Shown: positions 1 through 8,013, numbered from the stretch's first letter. The stretch: 64,000 nt of DNA from an uncultured Clostridia bacterium (GCA_944393505.1 CALYAK010000006.1:17015-81014), one strand, 5' to 3'. Numbers and translations: made by a program. Notes: generated by a model not told the origin, from the sequence alone.

Positions 1-1
1 A

Positions 2-688
2 ACAGAGGTAGAAAAAAGAGCTGTTATTGATGCCGCTACACAAGCCGGTGCTCGAAAAGTTTACTTGATTGAAGAACCAATTGCTGCTGCAATTGGCGCT
101 GGAATCGATATATCCAAACCTTGCGGAAACATGGTAGTTGATATTGGTGGAGGAACAACGGATATTGCAGTTATTTCTTTAGGCGGACCTGTTGTTCATA
201 CGTCTTTAAAAATTGCAGGAGATAAATTTGATGAAGCAATTGTCAAATATATCAAAAGAAAACACAATATGATGATCGGAGAAAGAACAGCAGAAGAATT
301 AAAGGTGAATATCGGTTGCGTTTATCCAAAAATTCAAGATCTAGAGATGGATATTCGAGGAAGAGATTTAATGACAGGACTTCCAAAGACGATAACCGTA
401 TATTCAAGTGAAATGTTAGAAGCTTTAATGGAACCTGCTTTAGCAATTGTGGATGCAGTTCATTCTGTTTTAGAAAGAACACCTCCAGAATTAGCAGCGG
501 ACATAAGTGATAAAGGAATCTATATGACAGGTGGAGGATGCTTAGTAGACGGTTTAGATAAACTTTTGCAAGAAAAGACCGGTATTAATGTGATGATCGC
601 CCAAGACGCAGTTTCTTGTGTTGCGTTAGGAACAGGAAAAGCATTGGATAACCTTGACACATTAGATGGAAAAAATAAGATTAGATAA
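2..688 (+). CDS. mreB: Rod-shape protein MreB, C-terminal part (cut by the window edge)
   Basis: Actin-like ATPase that polymerises under the membrane and guides lateral wall synthesis. The frame is open from base 2, so the first part of the gene lies outside the window. Visible family features are EEPIAAAIGAG near the start, the phosphate-2 loop DIGGGTTDIAVIS, and the adenosine motif YMTGGGCLVDG near the C-terminus. About 228 residues are present of a usual 330-345. The first ATG-like codon inside (a TTG at 65) is not a real start because the family sequence continues upstream of it. A hairpin terminator follows the stop. It could be the paralogue Mbl; the sequence does not separate the two with certainty. 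Confidence 0.93.
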   Translation, partial: TEVEKRAVIDAATQAGARKVYLIEEPIAAAIGAGIDISKPCGNMVVDIGGGTTDIAVISLGGPVVHTSLKIAGDKFDEAIVKYIKRKHNMMIGERTAEELKVNIGCVYPKIQDLEMDIRGRDLMTGLPKTITVYSSEMLEALMEPALAIVDAVHSVLERTPPELAADISDKGIYMTGGGCLVDGLDKLLQEKTGINVMIAQDAVSCVALGTGKALDNLDTLDGKNKIR

Positions 689-696
689 GATTAAAG

Positions 697-744
697 AAGA
701 AAGAAAATGACCGGGTAGTACAAATTCGGTTATTTTCTTCTTTT
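697..744 (+). terminator. Intrinsic terminator after mreB
   Basis: The arm GAAAATGACCG pairs with CGGTTATTTTC around a 13-base loop with one G-U pair, extended by purine/pyrimidine flanks and ending in TTCTTTT. It separates mreB from the TetR gene. Confidence 0.7.
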
Positions 745-801
745 CAAATAAAAAAATCTATGATAAAATCAAATGGTATAAAAGAAAATATAGGTGAAGA
801 A

Positions 802-1389
802 ATGAATAAAACAAAGAGAAAAATTTTTGAAACTTCCATGAGACTTTTTGCTGAAAAGGGATATGATGCAACAAGCATTGAAGAAATAACCGCAACAGTA
901 GGGGTAGCAAAAGGAACATTGTATTATCATTTTTCGAGTAAAGAGGAGATTTTCAATTTTTTAGTAGAAGAAGGCGTAAAGTTATTAAAAAATAGCATTG
1001 CCATAAAAACAGATAAATTAACGAATTGCTTAGACAAAATTAGAGCAATTGTTTTAATTGAGCTAAAAGTATTAGTAAAATATGAAAATTTTATGACCAT
1101 TATCCTAAGCGAGATCTGGGGAACAACCGAAAGAAGTAAGATGTGCCAAAAATATGTATTTGATTATATTCAAATGATCGAAGAAATTGTCAAAGAAGGA
1201 ATGGAAAAACAAGAGATTATAAAAGGTGATCCAAATGTAATTGCTTCCGGTATTTTTGGGTTTGTTTGTTCAAGTTTAATTTATCGTAATCGAACGGATC
1301 ATCATTTAGATGTACAAAAGTTATATCATGAAATAGAAAGAAGCTTTATTCGTAAATTAAAGAAGGAAAAGGGAGAGGAAGAAAAATGA
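802..1389 (+). CDS. TetR/AcrR-family transcriptional regulator
   Basis: DNA-binding repressor of 195 residues. The N-terminal helix-turn-helix is typical: RLFAEKGYDATSIEEI followed by VGVAKGTLYYHFSSKEEIF (about residues 14-50). The rest is the ligand-binding domain. I chose ATG 802 because AGGTGA sits about 5 bases upstream and TetR proteins begin this close to their first helix; the frame is open to an ATG at 760 that has no ribosome site. The stop overlaps the next gene by 4 bases (ATGA), so the two are translationally coupled. By analogy with fatty-acid TetR regulators of acyl-CoA ligases it probably senses an acyl-CoA or fatty acid; the ligand is inference. Confidence 0.9.
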   Translation: MNKTKRKIFETSMRLFAEKGYDATSIEEITATVGVAKGTLYYHFSSKEEIFNFLVEEGVKLLKNSIAIKTDKLTNCLDKIRAIVLIELKVLVKYENFMTIILSEIWGTTERSKMCQKYVFDYIQMIEEIVKEGMEKQEIIKGDPNVIASGIFGFVCSSLIYRNRTDHHLDVQKLYHEIERSFIRKLKKEKGEEEK

Positions 1390-3248
1390 GATCATTAAGA
1401 GATTTAAAAATACCAGATTTTAAATTTCCAAAGATGAAAATGGAAGGTATCGAAGATATCGGAGAAGTACATGTTGATTATGAGAAAGTTGAAAAGGAAA
1501 AAAACAAAAAGAAAAATACCAAAAATTATCCGGAGACAAACTATCAAACAATCAAAGAAATCTTTTTAGAGTCAACAACCAAATATGCAGATAAAGAATT
1601 TGTTCTAGAAAAACCAGACCACAAGACACCTTTTCAAGAACATACTTATCAAGAATTTCGTGAGAATGTTTTTTCTTTTGGAACAGGATTAGAAGAATAT
1701 TTAAACTTAAAGAATGAAAGAATTGCCATCATAGGTGAAACTACTTATGAATGGTATGTTTCCTATATTTCGCTACTTTGTGGTAGTGGAATTGCAGTAC
1801 CAGTTGACAAAGAGTTACCAGTTAATGAATTAATCAATGTATTAGAAAGATCAAGAGCTGGAGCAGTTATTTATACAGCGAAAAAGAAAGAAGAAATTAA
1901 GAAAATTAAAGACAGTGTTCCTTTTGTAAAATACTTTATTGAAATGTATTCAGACGAAGAATTAAATGGAAGAGATATCGGATTTGAAACCATTCGTGAA
2001 AAAGGAAAGGAATTAGTTGAACAAGGAAATCAAAACTATATTAATATTGAAATCGATCCAGAAGAGTTTAAACTTTTGATTTTTACCTCTGGAACAACAT
2101 CATCATCCAAAGGTGTTAAGATTTGTAATCGAAATTTAGCATCCAATATTAATGCAGTTAATCCATATGTAAAAGTTTATCCAGAAGATCGTTTCTTTTC
2201 TGTACTACCATTGCACCATACCTATGAATCAACGATTGGATTTTTATTACCATTAGCAAAAGGTTCATCGGTTGCAGTTTGTGAAGGATTAAAATACATT
2301 GTTCCAAATATGCAAGAAGCAAAGCCAACTTGTATGTTAGCGGTTCCATTATTAGTAGAAAATCTATATAAAAAGATTAATGCAACGATTGAAAAAAGTG
2401 GAAAAGCAGGACTTGTTAACTCCATGATTCATATCACAAATGCACTAAAAACAGTTGGCGTTGATATCAAAAAGAAAGTGTTTAAAGAAATTTATGATAA
2501 TTTAGGTGGAAACATGCGTATCATCGTTTCTGCTGCAGCACCAATTGATGCAAATGTCGGAAAATGGGTACAAGATATTGGAATTATGTTCTTGCAAGGC
2601 TATGGATTAACGGAGACAGCTCCAATTGCTGCATTAACACCAGACTTTGATCCTAGAGTAGGATCTGCAGGAAAAGCTGTTGTGGGAGACGAACTTAAGA
2701 TCCATAATCCAAATGAAAACGGTGAAGGTGAAGTATGGATTAAAGGAAAAACCGTAATGCTTGGTTACTATGAAGATGAAGAAGCAACAAAAGATGTAAT
2801 GCATGATGGATGGTTTAATTCCGGAGATATTGGTTATATGGACAAGGATGGATTCTTGTATATTACTGGAAGAAGTAAAAATGTTATCGTTACACAAAAT
2901 GGTAAAAATATTTATCCAGAAGAAATTGAATTGATGTTAGGCAAAATCGAAGAAATTGCAGAATGTATGGTATATGGAAAAGAAGTAGAGGGCGAAAAAG
3001 AATTAACGATTTCGGTAAAAGTAATACCAAATTATGAGAAGATAGAAGAAAAACACGGAGCAGGATTATCAGAAGACGAAATTCGTTCAATTATCTGGGA
3101 AGAAATTAAGAAAGTGAATAAACAGCTAACTTCTTATAAGGCAATCAAGAATTTAGAAATTAAAAAAGATGAATTTGAAAAAACAACGACAATGAAAATT
3201 AAACGTTTTGCGGAAATTAAAAAAGATAAAGAAAAACAGGGAAAATAA
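1386..3248 (+). CDS. AMP-forming long-chain acyl-CoA synthetase
   Basis: Activates a carboxylic acid, probably a fatty acid, to acyl-AMP and then acyl-CoA. 620 residues. The P-loop LIFTSGTTSSSKGVKI lies near residue 230, the A5 motif GYGLTET near 405, and the A7-A8 region WFNSGDIGYMDKDGFLYITG then RSKNVIVTQNGKNIYPEEIE near 480-520. The substrate-binding pocket cannot be read for chain length, but overall length and motifs match FadD-type ligases. The N-terminal 50 residues are lysine-rich and unusual. It overlaps the upstream TetR gene by 4 bases, which suggests self-contained regulation of fatty-acid uptake or recycling. Two inverted repeats follow the stop. Confidence 0.9.
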   Translation: MRSLRDLKIPDFKFPKMKMEGIEDIGEVHVDYEKVEKEKNKKKNTKNYPETNYQTIKEIFLESTTKYADKEFVLEKPDHKTPFQEHTYQEFRENVFSFGTGLEEYLNLKNERIAIIGETTYEWYVSYISLLCGSGIAVPVDKELPVNELINVLERSRAGAVIYTAKKKEEIKKIKDSVPFVKYFIEMYSDEELNGRDIGFETIREKGKELVEQGNQNYINIEIDPEEFKLLIFTSGTTSSSKGVKICNRNLASNINAVNPYVKVYPEDRFFSVLPLHHTYESTIGFLLPLAKGSSVAVCEGLKYIVPNMQEAKPTCMLAVPLLVENLYKKINATIEKSGKAGLVNSMIHITNALKTVGVDIKKKVFKEIYDNLGGNMRIIVSAAAPIDANVGKWVQDIGIMFLQGYGLTETAPIAALTPDFDPRVGSAGKAVVGDELKIHNPNENGEGEVWIKGKTVMLGYYEDEEATKDVMHDGWFNSGDIGYMDKDGFLYITGRSKNVIVTQNGKNIYPEEIELMLGKIEEIAECMVYGKEVEGEKELTISVKVIPNYEKIEEKHGAGLSEDEIRSIIWEEIKKVNKQLTSYKAIKNLEIKKDEFEKTTTMKIKRFAEIKKDKEKQGK

Positions 3249-3254
3249 AAGAAG

Positions 3255-3295
3255 TCGTAAAATAAGCTATAAAAAAATCTAAGCTTATTTTACGA
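3255..3295 (+). terminator. Long perfect hairpin after the acyl-CoA synthetase gene
   Basis: Arms 3255-3268 and 3282-3295 are perfectly complementary over 14 bases (TCGTAAAATAAGCT and its complement) with a 13-base loop. No T-run follows directly, so it is either a weak terminator or an mRNA 3'-end stabilising structure. Confidence 0.5.
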
Positions 3296-3306
3296 AATGT
3301 AACAAA

Positions 3307-3339
3307 AATGTAATAATTATGACATATAATTATTACATT
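3307..3339. repeat. Perfect 14-bp inverted repeat upstream of a promoter
   Basis: AATGTAATAATTAT and its exact complement are separated by GACAT. The element ends 17 bases before a -35 box, a position suitable for a dimeric regulator. No copy was found beside the TetR gene. Confidence 0.55.
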
Positions 3340-3356
3340 AAAAAAGAAGAAATCTC

Positions 3357-3385
3357 TTGTAGTTTTTTGTAGAACGTTGTATAAT
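3357..3385 (+). promoter_or_regulatory. Sigma-A-type promoter for the 275-aa gene
   Basis: TTGTAG (3357-3362), 17-base spacer, TATAAT (3380-3385). It lies 50 bases ahead of the next start codon. Confidence 0.75.
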
Positions 3386-3435
3386 GAACATGGTTATAGA
3401 TGAGTTACGTATGATAAAAGGAGGGGTAGTTTACA

Positions 3436-4263
3436 ATGTCTAGATCCGGCATAGTAAACGTGAGAATGGTAATCACGGAAGAAAAAATTTTATCAAACAT
3501 CGATAAAGTACAAAAATTAATCAATCCAAACAGCAAAAAACAAATTGTACAATTAGAAGAAGATGCATACTTTAAAGATTTGATAGAATCAATCAAAACA
3601 TATTTAATTGAATATCCAAAAAAGAAGAATTTCCCAAGTAGTGTATATAAAGCTGCTTATGGGTTAGTTGAATATGCAACCAATCAATTTGAAGAAAACA
3701 CAAAGAAAATTGAAGAATTAATTCGAAATCGCGAAAGGAACATTGCTTTAGCTGCAACATTAAAAGAAGTTTTAGAAATTGTAGAAAACAAAGAAGAGGA
3801 TTGGAAAGATCGTGTAAAAGAAGTAGAATCTGAATTTTCAGAAGATATTATCGATACATTAGGATTGATTGGAAGAACAAAATCCAAAAAATCACAAAAT
3901 TATCAAGATGCAGTAAAATTAATTAATGCGAGAATTGTTAATTTAGAATCAAATTTACATATAGAAATCGATATGGAACGAATTGAAGATCGTTCAAAAG
4001 CATTAAGCTATATTGGTATTGAAGTTGCTGATGCTTTGAAATTAATACCAAAACCAGAAGAAGTTGTAGAAGAAGCAGAAAACGCAACAGAAGCTGTTCA
4101 AACACCAGAAGAACAACAATATTTCGAACAAACAAGAGTGGAAGTAAAACCAAGCTTATGGCAGAGAATTAAAAATAGCAAAGTAGTAAAAGCAATTCGC
4201 TATGCATTCAAAATTAAAGTTGTTCTTGAATATCCTGCTTTACCAGAAGGTAGAGGAGAATAA
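3436..4263 (+). CDS. Uncharacterised soluble 275-aa protein
   Basis: I do not recognise the family. The start is well supported by AAGGAGGGG about 9 bases upstream and by its own promoter. The protein is rich in charged residues and looks mostly alpha-helical: segments such as TKKIEELIRNRERN (about residues 89-102) and KEVESEFSEDIIDTLG suggest coiled coil. A Glu-rich linker (about 210-235) precedes a basic C-terminal helix around LWQRIKNSKVVKAIRYAFK. There is no signal peptide or clear membrane segment. A separate promoter and flanking inverted repeats suggest an independently controlled gene. A scaffold or cell-division-associated role would be only a guess. Confidence 0.7.
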   Translation: MSRSGIVNVRMVITEEKILSNIDKVQKLINPNSKKQIVQLEEDAYFKDLIESIKTYLIEYPKKKNFPSSVYKAAYGLVEYATNQFEENTKKIEELIRNRERNIALAATLKEVLEIVENKEEDWKDRVKEVESEFSEDIIDTLGLIGRTKSKKSQNYQDAVKLINARIVNLESNLHIEIDMERIEDRSKALSYIGIEVADALKLIPKPEEVVEEAENATEAVQTPEEQQYFEQTRVEVKPSLWQRIKNSKVVKAIRYAFKIKVVLEYPALPEGRGE

Positions 4264-4264
4264 T

Positions 4265-4292
4265 TTGTTATTAACATTATAAAAAATATAAT
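4265..4292 (+). promoter_or_regulatory. Likely sigma-A promoter for the DUF4190-like gene
   Basis: TTGTTA (4265-4270), 16-base spacer, TATAAT (4287-4292), 24 bases before the start codon. Confidence 0.6.
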
Positions 4293-4315
4293 AAAAATCG
4301 AAAGGGAAAATAAAA

Positions 4316-4642
4316 ATGGGAATAGCTGCATTAGTATTAGGTATCGTTTCTATTATTGTATCTTTTATTCCATTCTGTGGATTAATAGGATTATTACCAG
4401 CTTTAATAGGATTAATTTTAGGAATTGTTGACGTAGTAAAAAAATCAAAAAGTGGAGAATCAAAAGGAGTTGGAATTGCAGGAATTATTCTTACAGCAAT
4501 TGCAATTGTATTCTCAATTATCTATAATATAATAATTGTAGGAGCTATTGTAGGAACAGCTATTGATGAAACTATGAGCAATAGTAGTTACTATAATTCA
4601 ATTTATGATTCTTCCTATAGCTATGACTACTATAATTATTAA
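4316..4642 (+). CDS. Small DUF4190-like membrane protein
   Basis: 108 residues. Two hydrophobic hairpins (about residues 1-36 and 52-82) flank a short cytoplasmic loop VDVVKKSKSGESKG, the pattern of DUF4190 proteins. The last 25 residues are Ser/Tyr/Asn-rich (SSYSYDYYNY) and probably extracytoplasmic. The first 50 residues resemble those of the 273-aa protein at 13755-14576 (LILGIVDVVKKSKSGE against LILGIVDTVKKGKTGE), so the window holds two paralogues. Function is unknown. The next gene follows after 25 bases and codes for a DUF2752 protein. Confidence 0.72.
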   Translation: MGIAALVLGIVSIIVSFIPFCGLIGLLPALIGLILGIVDVVKKSKSGESKGVGIAGIILTAIAIVFSIIYNIIIVGAIVGTAIDETMSNSSYYNSIYDSSYSYDYYNY

Positions 4643-4667
4643 TAAAGGAAAATAAGGGTTGCGTACC

Positions 4668-5072
4668 ATGGGATTTTTAAAGAAGAATTACATGAACATA
4701 TCAATTATATTTTTAGCATTAGCTGTTTATGTAATTCTTTTTCCTGTTATATCAAAAGTTCTTATTTCCATATTCCCAACTTTTGCAATATGTCCTTATC
4801 TTGCAATGACGGGAAAGCCGTGTCCTCTATGTGGAGGGACTCGCTATCTTGCTAATTTAGGACAAGCACTAAAAGATCCAAGTTATTTATTACATCCCTT
4901 TGGCTATATGATTTTATTTATAGGGTTTGAACTGTTTTTCCGAATTTTTTGTATCATCCAGATTAAAAGAGGTAAATCTTTGGACAAAATCATTCGATTT
5001 GATGTGATTTTGCACTCAATTGCCGTTGCCTTATTTATTTTTTATGAGATTACTTTTATGCTTTTCCAGTAG
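4668..5072 (+). CDS. DUF2752 membrane protein
   Basis: 134 residues, three or four membrane segments. The DUF2752 signature is clear: CPYLAMTGKPCPLCGGTR (about residues 43-60), with the CPxCGxTR core, followed by a region ending LHPFGY. ATG 4668 is preferred because AAGGG sits about 9 bases upstream; a TTG at 4659 abuts the ribosome site and is less likely. Biochemical function is unknown. It sits directly behind the DUF4190-like gene and is probably co-transcribed with it. Confidence 0.85.
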   Translation: MGFLKKNYMNISIIFLALAVYVILFPVISKVLISIFPTFAICPYLAMTGKPCPLCGGTRYLANLGQALKDPSYLLHPFGYMILFIGFELFFRIFCIIQIKRGKSLDKIIRFDVILHSIAVALFIFYEITFMLFQ

Positions 5073-5101
5073 AGGAAAATTGGAAAAAGTAAAAGAAAGT
5101 A

Positions 5102-5130
5102 TTGACAGATAATAAAAAAAATAGTATACT
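5102..5130 (+). promoter_or_regulatory. Strong promoter for the first tRNA pair
   Basis: TTGACA (5102-5107), 17-base spacer, TATACT (5125-5130), 20 bases before the tRNA. Confidence 0.85.
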
Positions 5131-5149
5131 AAAATTCGTTGATGAGCAT

Positions 5150-5226
5150 GCGCCCTTAGCTCAGCTGGTCAGAGCAACCGGCTCATAACCGGTGGGTCCA
5201 AGGTTCGAATCCTTGAGGGCGCACCA
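5150..5226 (+). tRNA. tRNA with CAT anticodon (Met or Ile2)
   Basis: 77 bases. The 7-bp acceptor stem GCGCCCT/AGGGCGC, discriminator A and encoded CCA are all present. The anticodon loop is CTCATAA. CAT can be elongator tRNA-Met or the lysidine-modified tRNA-Ile2; the sequence alone does not settle which. Confidence 0.95.
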
Positions 5227-5247
5227 GTTAAGAAAAATTGAATATAT

Positions 5248-5333
5248 GGGTAGGTGGCCGAGTGGTTAAAGGCGGCAGACTGTAAATCTGTTCTCGTACG
5301 AGTACGATGGTTCGAATCCATCCCTGCCCACCA
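5248..5333 (+). tRNA. tRNA-Tyr (GTA)
   Basis: 86 bases with a long variable arm, as expected for tRNA-Tyr in bacteria. The acceptor GGGTAGG pairs with CCTGCCC (one G-U). The anticodon loop ACTGTAAA region gives GTA. CCA is encoded. Confidence 0.96.
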
Positions 5334-5334
5334 A

Positions 5335-5372
5335 AAATGCTAAATTTTAACCGAATTTAGCATTTTTATTTT
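5335..5372 (+). terminator. Terminator of the tRNA pair
   Basis: AAATGCTAAATT pairs with AATTTAGCATTT, followed by a T-rich run, immediately after the tRNA-Tyr CCA. Confidence 0.85.
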
Positions 5373-5478
5373 GTCCAAAATTGTATTACGAAGATAAAAT
5401 TTTGTTTAATGTATAGCATTTCCAGAAGAATTTACAAATCAAATTATTAATAAAGAGCAAAAGATTTTCTTTCCTATT

Positions 5479-5507
5479 TTGGCATAATTTAAATATTTGC
5501 GTATAAA
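5479..5507 (+). promoter_or_regulatory. Promoter for the DUF378 gene
   Basis: TTGGCA (5479-5484), 17-base spacer, TATAAA (5502-5507). Confidence 0.65.
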
Positions 5508-5542
5508 ATATTATTAGTAGTTTAGGAAAGGATAGATTTAAA

Positions 5543-5737
5543 ATGAAAATAATTGATAAGATTGCTCTTGTACTAGTTATAATTGGAGCTATTAATTGGG
5601 GCTTAATTGGAATCTTTAATTTTAATTTGGTTGATACTATTTTTGGTACAATGTCCATAATGAGTAGAATAATCTATAGTTTGGTCGGTATTTCTGGTTT
5701 GTGGCTAATTAGATTATTGTTTATGAACAATGAGTAA
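5543..5737 (+). CDS. DUF378 small membrane protein
   Basis: 64 residues, two membrane helices. The signature LVIIGAINWGLIGIFNFNLV at residues 11-30 and the later RIIYSLVGISGLWLI are characteristic of the DUF378/YuzA family. AGGAAAGGA lies 10 bases upstream of the ATG. It is monocistronic, with its own promoter and terminator. Function of the family is not established. Confidence 0.88.
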   Translation: MKIIDKIALVLVIIGAINWGLIGIFNFNLVDTIFGTMSIMSRIIYSLVGISGLWLIRLLFMNNE

Positions 5738-5768
5738 AAATGGAAGAAATAGAATAAAATTATTTGTC

Positions 5769-5806
5769 AAAAATACTGAAATGATTCCAATTTCGGTATT
5801 TTTTTG
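5769..5806 (+). terminator. Terminator of the DUF378 gene
   Basis: AATACTGAAAT pairs with ATTTCGGTATT (one G-U), followed by T8. Confidence 0.8.
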
Positions 5807-5855
5807 TTTTATTTTCAATCAACGTAAAAAGTTAAATTAGTTAATTTGAAAATAA

Positions 5856-5884
5856 TTGAAAAATATTTAGGAATATGCTATACT
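5856..5884 (+). promoter_or_regulatory. Extended -10 promoter for the DUF368 gene
   Basis: TTGAAA (5856-5861), 17-base spacer containing TGC next to the -10, TATACT (5879-5884). Confidence 0.75.
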
Positions 5885-5932
5885 AAAAAAGATTTTCAAA
5901 AAATAAATTAATCAAATAAACGGAGGAATCAA

Positions 5933-6820
5933 ATGAAAAACTTTTTAAAAGGAATCATCGTAGGAATGGGTGGAATTGCACCGGGATTAAGTGGAAGTGT
6001 TTTACTTGTTATTTTCGGATTATATCAGAAAACAATAACAGCAATTGGAACTTTGTTTAAAGATTTTAAGAAGAATTTAATGTTCTTAGTTCCATTATTT
6101 TTAGGTTTTGGAGTAGGTGTTCTTTTATTCAGTAAAATAGTAGACTTTTTATTAGCTAATTTTGAAATGTATACAAGATTTGCGTTCTTAGGACTTGTTT
6201 TAGGAACTATACCACTTTTCTATAAAGAGGTAAAAAAAGAAGGATTTCAAAAAAAATATTATCTCTATATTTTAGTGGCAGCAATTGCTGGATTTAGTTT
6301 GTTTTTCTTTAATGGAAATTTATTCCCAACGATAACAGATCCAAATTTAGTACAATCTGTATTTTTAGGAGTAGCAGTAGCTGGATCATCGATTGTACCA
6401 GGAGTTGATAGTGCTGTTATTTTATCATCTCTAGGACTATATGAGCTATATGTAAGCTCAATTGCTAATTTGAACTTCTCAGTTTTAATTCCAGCTGGAA
6501 TTGGATTAGTAGTTGGTGTACTAGTTATTTCTTTTATCATGAATTTATTAATTAAAAGATTTTATACAGCAACATTTTCAATCATTTTTGGATTGTTCTT
6601 ATCCATTATTCCAAATGTATTAAATGAAAGTTGTGTAATAGGACTAAATGCTGCTACCGTCATTTCTTTTGTAATTGCGATATGCGGATTTTTGCTATCT
6701 TATTTCTTGGGAGATATTAAGGGAAATGTAGCAAAAATAAAGGAAATAAGTCAAAAGATTTCAAATGCATGGAAAAAAGTACCAAACCAAAAACGAATTG
6801 AAGATCCTAATAAAGAATAG
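5933..6820 (+). CDS. DUF368 membrane protein, PopT-type undecaprenyl-phosphate translocase
   Basis: 295 residues, eight or so hydrophobic segments. The family hallmark GMGGIAPGLSGS is at residues 11-22 and a second related half-motif GSSIVPGVDSAVI is near 150-163, reflecting the internal repeat of DUF368 proteins. Members were recently shown to return undecaprenyl phosphate to the cytoplasmic face of the membrane, recycling the lipid carrier for peptidoglycan and teichoic-acid synthesis; that role here is by family. The ribosome site GGAGG is 8 bases before the ATG. It is monocistronic and convergent with the GT51 transglycosylase gene, which consumes lipid II and releases the carrier. Confidence 0.88.
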   Translation: MKNFLKGIIVGMGGIAPGLSGSVLLVIFGLYQKTITAIGTLFKDFKKNLMFLVPLFLGFGVGVLLFSKIVDFLLANFEMYTRFAFLGLVLGTIPLFYKEVKKEGFQKKYYLYILVAAIAGFSLFFFNGNLFPTITDPNLVQSVFLGVAVAGSSIVPGVDSAVILSSLGLYELYVSSIANLNFSVLIPAGIGLVVGVLVISFIMNLLIKRFYTATFSIIFGLFLSIIPNVLNESCVIGLNAATVISFVIAICGFLLSYFLGDIKGNVAKIKEISQKISNAWKKVPNQKRIEDPNKE

Positions 6821-6827
6821 GAATAGA

Positions 6828-6894
6828 AGAGTAACACAAAGATAACGTGTTACTCTTTGTGTATTCTAAAACCCCGAGATTGTCTCGGGGTTTT
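6828..6894 (+). terminator. Two tandem hairpins between convergent genes
   Basis: The first stem, AGAGTAACAC with its complement at 6847-6856, is followed by TTGTGT. The second is a 12-bp G+C-rich stem (6868-6879 with 6883-6894) ending TTTT and flanked by A-runs, so it can terminate both strands. A third short hairpin (AAGAAAGAT, 6895-6918) abuts the stop of the minus-strand gene. Confidence 0.8.
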
Positions 6895-6918
6895 AAGAAA
6901 GATGAAAAAATCTTTCTT

Positions 6919-7656
6919 TTACTCATCATCTGATTTTGAAAAACTCTCTGCTGTATATTGAGAATTTGCAATTGCTTGATCGGCTTCTTCTTGAGAAATG
7001 TATCCATATTCCACCATACTTCTTAGAACTTTTTTCTGACGACTGGTAGCATAATCAAAATTTTTGGTTGGAGCATACGCACTTGGAGCATTTGGAACAC
7101 CAGCTAGCATACTGGACTCATAAAGATCCATATCTTTCGGATCTTTACCAAAATATCCTTGGCAAGCTTCTTTGATACCATAATAGCCATCACCAAAATA
7201 GATCGTATTGGCATAGAGTTCTAAGATTTCATCTTTGGAATAATTTCTTTCCAATTCATAAGCAGTAAAGATTTCTGCGATCTTTCGATTAACAACATCT
7301 TTTTCTGTAATATAATATAAATTTTTAGCAACTTGCTGTGTAATCGTACTTCCTCCTTCGGATAACTCTTGTGAGCGAACATTGACCACAAAAGCACGAA
7401 GAAGTGCAATTGGATCAATTGGACCATGTTGATAAAAGCGGTGATCTTCGACTGCAATGATGGCATTCCAATATTGGTTTGGAAGATCTTCCTTAGAACA
7501 AAAATTATCTGAATTTTGAATTTCTGAAACCTTATCTGCAAGACTCTGTTGTTCCAGTGCAGATGCGTGCATTTTGTATCCATTTAATAGAATAACAGAA
7601 GCAACGACAACAAGTGCAATTAATAGAAAAAGTAGAATTCTTTTTACATATTTCAT
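6919..7656 (-). CDS. Monofunctional GT51 peptidoglycan transglycosylase
   Basis: Polymerises lipid II into glycan strands outside the membrane. 245 residues: an N-terminal signal anchor RILLFLLIALVVVASVILL, then a GT51 domain. Visible motifs are the catalytic VEDHRFYQHGPID (about residue 70), GGSTITQQVAKNLY, RKIAEIFTAYELE and YANTIYFGDGYYGI. There is no transpeptidase domain, so this is an MtgA/SgtB-like enzyme rather than a class A PBP. The start at 7656 is preferred because GGGAGG lies 8 bases upstream; the frame is open further but the extra 91 residues overlap the promoter and do not look like family sequence. Confidence 0.92.
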   Translation of the reverse strand: MKYVKRILLFLLIALVVVASVILLNGYKMHASALEQQSLADKVSEIQNSDNFCSKEDLPNQYWNAIIAVEDHRFYQHGPIDPIALLRAFVVNVRSQELSEGGSTITQQVAKNLYYITEKDVVNRKIAEIFTAYELERNYSKDEILELYANTIYFGDGYYGIKEACQGYFGKDPKDMDLYESSMLAGVPNAPSAYAPTKNFDYATSRQKKVLRSMVEYGYISQEEADQAIANSQYTAESFSKSDDE

Positions 7657-7747
7657 AAAATTTCCTCCCTTTTTAGGATAAAAAGAAAGAAGAAAAAAGT
7701 CTATCAACTTTCCGGTTCTTTTTTCTAATTTTCGGTTGCTTTTTTTC

Positions 7748-7775
7748 ATTATACCATATTTTTCGAAATAGCCAA
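7748..7775 (-). promoter_or_regulatory. Promoter of the transglycosylase gene (minus strand)
   Basis: On the minus strand TTGGCT, 16-base spacer ending in TGG, TATAAT. It is divergent from the promoter at 7795. Confidence 0.7.
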
Positions 7776-7794
7776 TAGAAAAGAAAAAATATAC

Positions 7795-7823
7795 TTGATT
7801 TCTATTCGGGAAAAAAATATAAT
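7795..7823 (+). promoter_or_regulatory. Promoter of the 44-aa gene
   Basis: TTGATT (7795-7800), 17-base spacer, TATAAT (7818-7823), 24 bases ahead of a strong ribosome site and ATG. Confidence 0.75.
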
Positions 7824-7847
7824 GGAAAATAAATGAGGAGGAAGAAA

Positions 7848-7982
7848 ATGAAAGAGAAAAAACAGGATAATTTAGGATTAGAAGATGAAAGATTTCAGAA
7901 ATTAACAGAAATGTTTGATTTAGATTCACTCTTGCAAAATAAGGAAAAAGACGAAAAAGAAAACGAGAAAAAAGAGAAATAG
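7848..7982 (+). CDS. Small charged protein of 44 residues
   Basis: The reading frame begins MKEKKQDNLGLEDERF, continues through LTEMFDLDSLLQ and ends in a Lys/Glu-rich tail. Support comes from its own promoter, a consensus GAGGAGG ribosome site 5-6 bases before the ATG, and a new promoter starting right after its stop. It has no membrane segment or cysteine. I do not recognise a family. The central amphipathic stretch (about residues 10-30) could bind a partner protein. It lies between a cell-wall enzyme and glycogen phosphorylase but is transcribed separately from both. Confidence 0.6.
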   Translation: MKEKKQDNLGLEDERFQKLTEMFDLDSLLQNKEKDEKENEKKEK

Positions 7983-7984
7983 AA

Positions 7985-8013
7985 TTGACAAAAATTGTAG
8001 ATTAATGGATAAT
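7985..8013 (+). promoter_or_regulatory. Promoter of the glucan phosphorylase gene
   Basis: TTGACA (7985-7990), 17-base spacer, GATAAT (8008-8013). Confidence 0.75.

Noticed and set aside
7657..7929. N-terminal extension of the transglycosylase frame
   Set aside because: It spans the promoter and lacks a ribosome site; the GGGAGG-supported start at 7656 begins right before the signal anchor.
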